Positions 59,168 through 64,000 of a DNA stretch of 64,000 bases are shown here, piece after piece. Within the stretch, counting starts at the first letter, position 1; every line of letters starts with the position of its first letter. This DNA comes from Guptibacillus spartinae. Lineage in GTDB: Bacteria > Bacillota > Bacilli > Bacillales > Guptibacillaceae. The notes under the pieces were generated by a model that was given only the letters and a program-made list of their open reading frames with translations, was not told the DNA's origin and did no database searches. Where the stretch lies: positions 62,001-126,000 of the forward strand of contig NZ_JAQQWU010000002.1 in NCBI RefSeq assembly GCF_028610625.1. Reading direction: 5' to 3'. The translations under genes were made by a program, and so were the position numbers.

Positions 59168-59510
59168 GGGGCAAGCTTCTGCAGATCAGGTTATCATTCT
59201 TGTTCTGCTCCTTATAAGAGATGCATAACTCAGTTGGGGTTTCCATAATTGAGAAAGACACGCCTTCCACTATCTTTTCTCTTGGTGGTATACCCCGATT
59301 TAGAACGAGATCATTCCAACAGTTATCAAGAAGGATAACAGCATGCTTTCGCTTAAGAATTGCCATTCTTTCTTCATAAAGGTGCGTGTATATGGGTAAT
59401 ACACTAGAAGATAAAACTGTTAAAATTGAAAGGGCTATTAAAGCATCAAGCAAGGAATACCCATTACAACTTTTTAATATAGAAACGCCCTGCCCCCACC
59501 TGTACAACAA
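59157..59510 (-). CDS. comGE: Minor competence pseudopilin ComGE
   Basis: 117 residues with a diverged prepilin signal: SCNGYSLLDALIALSIL, cleavage expected after Gly17. No ATG or GTG is available; TTG 59510 is supported by AAGGAGG at about 59519-59525, inside comGD. Overlaps comGD by 47 nt and comGF by 11 nt. Confidence 0.78.
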   Translation of the reverse strand: MLYRWGQGVSILKSCNGYSLLDALIALSILTVLSSSVLPIYTHLYEERMAILKRKHAVILLDNCWNDLVLNRGIPPREKIVEGVSFSIMETPTELCISYKEQNKNDNLICRSLPHEE

Positions 59511-59916
59511 GCTTGTATTCCTCCTTACCCGTCTTCATATAAAGTGTTCCTGCTTTTTGAACATTTCCATTCCCGCCAAAAACAATTTGATACCCCATCG
59601 TTCCCTCATCAATCGTGATGTGTTTTGGAATTTTAGTTGTTTTTACAATCGAGGATGCAGTACTTTGAATGCTATAAATTCCTTTACTTGGTGAAATGGA
59701 GAAACGATAAGATGAACCATTTACATAAGCTAGTTCCTGCGTATACCTGAGATCTGATTGGATATCTTCAAGGAAATGTTTTGTGGAAGAAGCATTTTGC
59801 GTAGGTGTAATATGGAGAAAAACCAGAGTTAAAAGAAGGGATAAAATAGAAAGAACCATCATCATTTCAATAAGGGTATAGCCGAGTGAATTTAAGCAAT
59901 AATGAAATTGTTTCAT
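59464..59916 (-). CDS. comGD: Minor competence pseudopilin ComGD
   Basis: 150 residues with prepilin motif SLGYTLIEMMMVLSILSLL, cleavage expected after Gly12. The body has the GspH-like pattern. It overlaps comGC by 4 nt. Confidence 0.88.
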   Translation of the reverse strand: MKQFHYCLNSLGYTLIEMMMVLSILSLLLTLVFLHITPTQNASSTKHFLEDIQSDLRYTQELAYVNGSSYRFSISPSKGIYSIQSTASSIVKTTKIPKHITIDEGTMGYQIVFGGNGNVQKAGTLYMKTGKEEYKLVVQVGAGRFYIKKL

Positions 59917-60248
59917 TCACTAGTAGCTAATGCTACTTTCCCATCAGTAATCGTTAACGTCTCTCCTCCGGGGCATGTCGTTTCTTCCATGTCAAGATAA
60001 TCGCCTGCTACTAGGTCATCAATCGAAGCAGGAAGTTTATTTTCGTTTGCTTTGTATGCCGCTACTTGAGTTTGAGCCACTTTAATCGTTGCCTCACAAC
60101 TTTTTTCTTCAACTACATCGTTATTTTTCGTTAGTCCAGGCACAGCAATTAAAAGAAGTACCGAAATAATCATAATCACAATCATCATTTCAATAAGTGT
60201 AAACCCTTTTTCTTGTTTAAGCATGCGCAACCACTTTCTTAATTTCAT
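59913..60248 (-). CDS. comGC: Major competence pseudopilin ComGC
   Basis: 111 residues with the canonical prepilin site KGFTLIEMMIVIMIISVLLLIAVP and two Cys (CEATIK and TTCPGG) that likely form the internal disulfide. It is the main subunit of the transformation pilus, processed by ComC and driven by ComGA. ATG 60248 or the TTG just before it could be used; AAGGGGG lies upstream. Confidence 0.94.
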   Translation of the reverse strand: MKLRKWLRMLKQEKGFTLIEMMIVIMIISVLLLIAVPGLTKNNDVVEEKSCEATIKVAQTQVAAYKANENKLPASIDDLVAGDYLDMEETTCPGGETLTITDGKVALATSE

Positions 60249-60263
60249 CAAACCAATTCCCCC

Positions 60264-61319
60264 TTAAATATTTTGCAAATAATAAAACATCGGCATAAGA
60301 ATGGACATAAACATCAACATAACAACAAGCCCAACTCCGACAAAACTAATAGGTTGCAAAATCATAAACCCTTTTTTCACGAGTTCTTCAAATCGTTCAC
60401 CGACCACCTCCCCATACAAAATAAGCTCTTTTCCAAGATTGCCACTTACCTGCCCATGCATTAAAATTTCTTTGAACTCAGGAACATATAAACTTGTTTG
60501 ATCAAACAAAATTTCCAACTTCTCTCCACGCATTAACGATAGCGATACACGTTTCGCTTCTTCTTGAAAGAAAATGAAATGAGACTGCTTTGTTAATAGC
60601 GAAAAAGCCTCCGCAATAGAAAGACCACTTTGAAGTAAGAGACCTAAGTGAAGTGAAGTATGATGAGTGAGGTAGAGAGGGACAAAGAGGCGGACGAAGG
60701 GAATTTTACTAAAAATCAGCATTTTCTGTACCGCAGACGTTTTTTTGTTTTTAACTACAGTTGAAAGATAAATCGCAATGGAAAGCCCAGCACAACCGAT
60801 CACAATAGCAGGCATAAAGCGAACAAGTTCCATGAAGAATCTCGAAATAAAAGGGAGAGGAACATCGAGGGTCTTATATAAAGCGTTAAATTGTGGCAAT
60901 AGGTATTTTCCTACTACAAACAACATGATGGCTGTCATCCAAAACAAAAAGATCGGGTAAGCAAGGGTACTACGCAAGCGTTTTTGCCATTCACTTCTCG
61001 TCTTCATTAATTGTCCAGATGCAGATATACCTGTAGCGAAATCCCGCTGTTCAGACATATACAAGTAAGACAAGATATCAACTGGAAACTGAAAATCAGC
61101 TAGAACGTCATGAAAGGAATCCCCTCCTTTTAGCCTTACAATAATCATTTCAATATTTGTCCTGATATGATCATTCTGATATAAAGCATAAACTTCCAGA
61201 CATTTCGAGAGCGTATACCCCTCTTCAAGCATCTTCCCTATTCGTGAAAGAAAATCTGCCTTTCGATCAAGCTTCCATTTGGATCGTCTCACGGTTAAAT
61301 AATCCCAACTCCTTCTCAA
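60264..61319 (-). CDS. comGB: Competence pilus assembly platform ComGB
   Basis: A 351-residue GspF/PilC-type protein with two T2SSF repeats (about 15-135 and 215-340) and membrane helices near 120-140, 160-190 and 325-348. The start is TTG 61319 (AGAAGG 6 nt upstream), inside comGA; GTG 61292 is an alternative. Confidence 0.9.
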   Translation of the reverse strand: MRRSWDYLTVRRSKWKLDRKADFLSRIGKMLEEGYTLSKCLEVYALYQNDHIRTNIEMIIVRLKGGDSFHDVLADFQFPVDILSYLYMSEQRDFATGISASGQLMKTRSEWQKRLRSTLAYPIFLFWMTAIMLFVVGKYLLPQFNALYKTLDVPLPFISRFFMELVRFMPAIVIGCAGLSIAIYLSTVVKNKKTSAVQKMLIFSKIPFVRLFVPLYLTHHTSLHLGLLLQSGLSIAEAFSLLTKQSHFIFFQEEAKRVSLSLMRGEKLEILFDQTSLYVPEFKEILMHGQVSGNLGKELILYGEVVGERFEELVKKGFMILQPISFVGVGLVVMLMFMSILMPMFYYLQNI

Positions 61320-62349
61320 CGGTTTCCTTCTGAATATAGCCTAGTGCATAGGCTCTAAGAATATAGTCTTTGATAGTTGATTGACCCGGTATGGTTAAAA
61401 GTTCAGGGTAATCGAGGGCTTTCTGAAGATGGAGACCAGCGAGGATTTCGACCACAGCGAGCTTTCTACGAGTTCTCCTTTTAAGACATTCAAGAGAACA
61501 TACATCACAGTAAGGACACTTTAAAGGTACTAACCGCTGAGTTGCAACCCCTCTTAGCGTCTGGGTGATGTTATGAAGAGGGATCCCGAACTCCAGTAAT
61601 CTCGGAATACATTCCAAAGTACTACCCGTATGAAGAGTGGAAACAACCAAATGGCCTGTCATACTAGCTCGTATGGCGAGTTGAGCCGTTTGTTTATCGC
61701 GTATCTCACCCACCACAAGAATATCAGGGTCATGCCTTAAACTGGCTTTAAAACCTTCATAATAAGAAAGCCCAGCTTTTTCATTAACTTCCATTTGAAT
61801 AAAATCTGGATTTCTCTTTTCAATTGGATCTTCGATCGTGAGAACACGTCGATGGCGCTTTACGCTTAACGTTTGAAGTAAGGAGTACATCGTTGTCGTT
61901 TTACCTGATCCAGTAGGACCTGTAATCATAAATAAACCGCTGTTACAGCTAACAATTTGAAGAAGTCGGTTTGCAATTGAGGGAAAAAGAAAAAGTTCTT
62001 TAAATGAGTGGGTTTCGTCTTGGGGCAAAATGCGAATAACGAGACTTTCGTGGTAGGGCGTTGGGATTGTAGAGAGACGGAGATGAAGTTTCCTTGGGTA
62101 AAGAATCATATCCATGGCACCATTTTGTGGACGACGTTTTTCACCAATGTCCATACCGCTCAGAAATTTAAAGTGCGACAACACCTTTTCAGCAACGACC
62201 ATTGGCAACCATAATGCATCGTATAATCGGTTATCGACGCGAAATTGAATGGATGCTCCTTTCTCTTTAGGATGAAAATGAACATCTGATGCCCCTACCT
62301 CCATCGCTTGTTTAATAATGTCTTTGCCCTTTTCTTCTATATTTAGCAA
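61267..62349 (-). CDS. comGA: Competence pilus assembly ATPase ComGA
   Basis: A 360-residue GspE/PilB-type ATPase: Walker A GPTGSGKTTTMYSLL (about 140), Asp box, Walker B ILVVGEIRDKQTAQLAI, His box STLHTG, and a CPYC/CSLEC cysteine cluster near 275. It powers pseudopilus assembly for DNA uptake. TTG 62349 has AGGAAGG 7 nt upstream; GTG 62355 is too close to it. Confidence 0.93.
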   Translation of the reverse strand: MLNIEEKGKDIIKQAMEVGASDVHFHPKEKGASIQFRVDNRLYDALWLPMVVAEKVLSHFKFLSGMDIGEKRRPQNGAMDMILYPRKLHLRLSTIPTPYHESLVIRILPQDETHSFKELFLFPSIANRLLQIVSCNSGLFMITGPTGSGKTTTMYSLLQTLSVKRHRRVLTIEDPIEKRNPDFIQMEVNEKAGLSYYEGFKASLRHDPDILVVGEIRDKQTAQLAIRASMTGHLVVSTLHTGSTLECIPRLLEFGIPLHNITQTLRGVATQRLVPLKCPYCDVCSLECLKRRTRRKLAVVEILAGLHLQKALDYPELLTIPGQSTIKDYILRAYALGYIQKETVEKELGLFNRETIQMEA

Positions 62350-62377
62350 AAACACACCTTCCTTTCGTCAAATTTCA

Positions 62378-62447
62378 CGATTTATAAAATCGTAAAGAAA
62401 AGGATTCGCCAGGTTTCTGGTAAATCCTTCTTTGAAAATCATTTTTT
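62378..62447 (-). promoter_or_regulatory. Candidate ComK/other operator region before comGA
   Basis: 62435-62447 reads AAAA-N5-TTTT, one ComK AT-box; 62378-62394 is a perfect inverted repeat (ACGATTT-ATA-AAATCGT). A second clear AT-box at the expected spacing is not seen, so ComK control is only suggested. Confidence 0.3.
62396..62430 (-). terminator. Terminator of the hydrolase gene
   Basis: AAGGATT and CCAG pair with CTGG and AATCCTT around an AAAC loop, followed by TTTTCTTT on the minus strand. It separates the hydrolase from comGA. Confidence 0.75.
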
Positions 62448-62457
62448 AAACAATCCA

Positions 62458-63294
62458 TTAATTTTCTAGAAACTTCTTTATGCTTTCTTTAAACAGCTGA
62501 TTTTCTTCAAGAAAGGGATAATGATTGCTTTCTTCAAAAATAACTAATTGTGCATGAGGAATAAAATTGGCCATTTCTTCAGAAAAAGGAAGGGGACATT
62601 GCACATCATATCGCCCACACGCAATGAAAGTAGGTGTGTTCACGAGATGCAACTGTTTTGTTACATCAAATTGCAATATTTCTCTTGCAAAAAAATTCAT
62701 TCGAGCTGCTGCCATCTTTTTATGTATTGATTTTGAAAAAAAAGACCTATAGTGATCTGGTTGATAGAGAGAAAGTTTTGTCCGCTCCTCAACAATTTTT
62801 CGCCGTTTGTTTTGCTCGAGATAAGGGTCTTTTAACCGTTCAATATAGTTTTGCATCAACTCATACTGAGGATGCCTATAATGATAGATACAAGCGGAAG
62901 AAGATGTTGCATATTCCCTCGCAGCAGCCCCTACAATCAACAGAGCGACGAGGGAATTGGATGCATGAATACCATAAAGGCAGCCAAGCATTCCTCCTGT
63001 TGAATGGCCCGCAAATATCCATCTTTTAATTTCAAGTGCTTCACGTATACTCTCAAGATCAAATACTGTTTCAAACATGAAGAATTCGTAAGGAAAGCTG
63101 ACAGAATCAGAGTTACCCGATCCTTTTAAATTTACTAAATACACGGTATAGTCTTTTGTGAAAACATCGGCGAAATAGTCACCGCTTTCATTAAATTCAG
63201 AGTATAGGTGGGTCACACATAGCGGTGGGCCATTTCCTTTTACAAAAATCTCAAACCTACCTCGCTCTGTTTGGACAAAAAGTTGTTCCCACAT
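62458..63294 (-). CDS. Alpha/beta hydrolase
   Basis: A 278-residue alpha/beta-hydrolase fold protein. Nucleophile elbow GHSTGG (Ser near 97), acid in CGRYDVQCP (about 226) and His in EESNHYPFLEE (about 256) form a complete triad. No signal peptide, so cytoplasmic. Substrate unknown; esterase/proline-iminopeptidase-like. ATG 63294 lacks a strong ribosome-binding site. Confidence 0.82.
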   Translation of the reverse strand: MWEQLFVQTERGRFEIFVKGNGPPLCVTHLYSEFNESGDYFADVFTKDYTVYLVNLKGSGNSDSVSFPYEFFMFETVFDLESIREALEIKRWIFAGHSTGGMLGCLYGIHASNSLVALLIVGAAAREYATSSSACIYHYRHPQYELMQNYIERLKDPYLEQNKRRKIVEERTKLSLYQPDHYRSFFSKSIHKKMAAARMNFFAREILQFDVTKQLHLVNTPTFIACGRYDVQCPLPFSEEMANFIPHAQLVIFEESNHYPFLEENQLFKESIKKFLEN

Positions 63295-63343
63295 TCTTAT
63301 TCGCCTCCATCCCTAATATAGTTAAAGCTTAAATGCTGATATA

Positions 63344-63661
63344 CTACTCAATGACAACTGCAGTACCATAAGCGATAATTTCTGACGCACTTGCCATAAC
63401 GGCTGAAGATTGCAATCTAAAACCTACAATGGCATTTGCTCCCTTATCTTCAGCATCTTTTACCATTCTCGCTATTGCCCTCTGTCTGGCTTCTGTCATC
63501 ATTTCTGTATATTCAGTAATTTCCCCACCGACAATTGTCCGAAGACTTGCAAGAATATCCTTCCCGACATGCTTCGATTGAACAGTACTTCCTCTAACAT
63601 ATCCAATGACTACTTTTATGTTTTTGTTGGCTACGTAATCAGTAGTGACGATCATCATCAT
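63344..63661 (-). CDS. YbjQ/UPF0145 family protein
   Basis: A 105-residue protein of the DUF74 family: GYVRGSTVQSKHVGKDI, MMTEARQRAIARMVKDAEDKGANAIVGFRL and an ending YGTAVVIE. The family forms pentamers and is called heavy-metal binding by homology, but no function is established. AGGAGG precedes ATG 63661. Overlaps the upstream small membrane gene by 23 nt. Confidence 0.9.
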   Translation of the reverse strand: MMMIVTTDYVANKNIKVVIGYVRGSTVQSKHVGKDILASLRTIVGGEITEYTEMMTEARQRAIARMVKDAEDKGANAIVGFRLQSSAVMASASEIIAYGTAVVIE

Positions 63662-63845
63662 TTTGTTCCTCCTTCTCTATTTTTCTTCGATCCTTTATTA
63701 ATAAATAAATCAAACAACCAAGTGAAAGCGCGTATCCAATTATCACGAAAGGTACCCAGAAAGGTTTAATAAAAAACATGATAACAATCAACGCTTGAAA
63801 AATAGATGCTCCGATCAACAGAATAAATTTCAATGTGCTTATCAC
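63639..63845 (-). CDS. Small two-helix membrane protein
   Basis: 68 residues: hydrophobic segments at about 5-26 and 30-50, then a charged tail (KDRRKIEKEEQNDDDRHY). I do not recognise the family; the WVPFVIIGYALSLGCLIYLLIKDRRK end loosely resembles the N-terminal membrane domain of cardiolipin synthases. GTG 63845 has GAGGAAG upstream. It is translationally coupled to the YbjQ-type gene. Confidence 0.65.
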   Translation of the reverse strand: MISTLKFILLIGASIFQALIVIMFFIKPFWVPFVIIGYALSLGCLIYLLIKDRRKIEKEEQNDDDRHY

Positions 63846-63924
63846 CTACTTCCTCACTTCAATAGAATAACGTAATTAGAACAAATCCCCCCACCTATTT
63901 TTAACAATTTACGCAATAAAAAAA

Positions 63925-63956
63925 AGCGATACGCAGAAACCTTTTCCGCATATCGC
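63925..63956 (-). terminator. Terminator of a gene beyond the right edge
   Basis: An AGCGATA(t)GC/GC(g)TATCGCT hairpin followed by eight T on the minus strand, 25 nt after a possible stop codon at 63981-63983. Confidence 0.8.
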
Positions 63957-63980
63957 TGTGACATAGATTATGATGTTATC

Positions 63981-64000
63981 TTATTCACCTAAATGACTGG
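63981..64000 (-). CDS. Possible 3' end of a gene cut by the window edge
   Basis: On the minus strand the last bases could encode Ser-His-Leu-Gly-Glu-stop (TAA at 63981-63983), 25 nt before a strong terminator. Too short to identify. Confidence 0.3.

Overview
The window is chromosomal DNA of a Firmicute of the family Bacillaceae. It carries an endospore programme (spo0A, spoIVB, spoIIIAA-AH), a comG competence operon, sigma-54 control of branched-chain acid degradation, and long stretches in the gene order known from Bacillus subtilis (artPQR-brxB-bkd, spo0A-spoIVB-recN-ahrC-tlyA-dxs, ispA-xseBA-nusB-asp23-accCB-spoIIIA, efp-yqhT-aroQ-yqhR/Q/P/O-mntR-lipM-yqhL-gcv-yqhH-yqhG-aroK-comG). Base composition looks moderately AT-rich. 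An OLE RNA locus and a class II ribonucleotide reductase point to the alkaliphilic/halophilic Bacillaceae rather than to B. subtilis itself; I cannot name the species. Almost everything is on the minus strand. I saw no tRNA, rRNA, insertion sequence, prophage or CRISPR array.

Layout on the minus strand, read right to left as transcribed. 63.9-62.4 kb: a small membrane protein, a YbjQ-type protein and an alpha/beta hydrolase. 62.3-57.6 kb: comGA-GG, aroK, yqzE. 57.6-55.2 kb (plus strand): an SNF2-type helicase and its partner YqhG. 54.9-50.7 kb: tandem glycine riboswitch, gcvT, gcvPA, gcvPB, then yqhL (plus strand) and lipM. 48.9-46.2 kb: B12-dependent ribonucleotide reductase behind two NrdR boxes. 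46.0-40.2 kb: mntR, patatin, yqhP/Q (plus strand), yqhR, aroQ, yqhT, efp. 40.1-37.6 kb: a self-contained ABC efflux operon with its own TetR repressor. 37.5-32.1 kb: yqhV and the eight-gene spoIIIA operon. 31.8-26.4 kb: accB, accC, asp23, nusB, xseA, xseB, ispA. 26.4-25.7 kb: a gene-free, highly structured stretch identified as OLE RNA, followed by oapA. 25.0-17.5 kb: dxs, tlyA, ahrC, recN, spoIVB, spo0A. 17.0-6.8 kb: bkdR and the sigma-54 driven ptb-bcd-buk-lpdV-bkdAA-bkdAB-bkdB operon. 6.7-1 kb: brxB, artPQR, a FUSC-type exporter, the stressosome miniprotein Prli42 (plus strand), and methylmalonyl-CoA mutase plus a cobalamin-binding/epimerase fusion cut by the window edge.

Functional links: the bkd operon makes branched acyl-CoAs, some yielding propionyl-CoA, which the mutase and epimerase at the left end can funnel to succinyl-CoA. 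LipM supplies lipoyl precursors needed by both the glycine cleavage system and BkdB. AhrC, encoded in the window, has a clear ARG box in front of artPQR. Two adenosylcobalamin-dependent enzymes (mutase and ribonucleotide reductase) are present.

The standout is the OLE locus (about 25,770-26,375, minus strand): an approximately 605-nt noncoding RNA with its own promoter, a long-range closing helix, many internal helices, and the gene for its membrane partner OapA directly downstream. OLE is a described RNA class, but its molecular function is still poorly understood. Identification here is from memory of the family's size, gene neighbourhood and folding, not from a database search.
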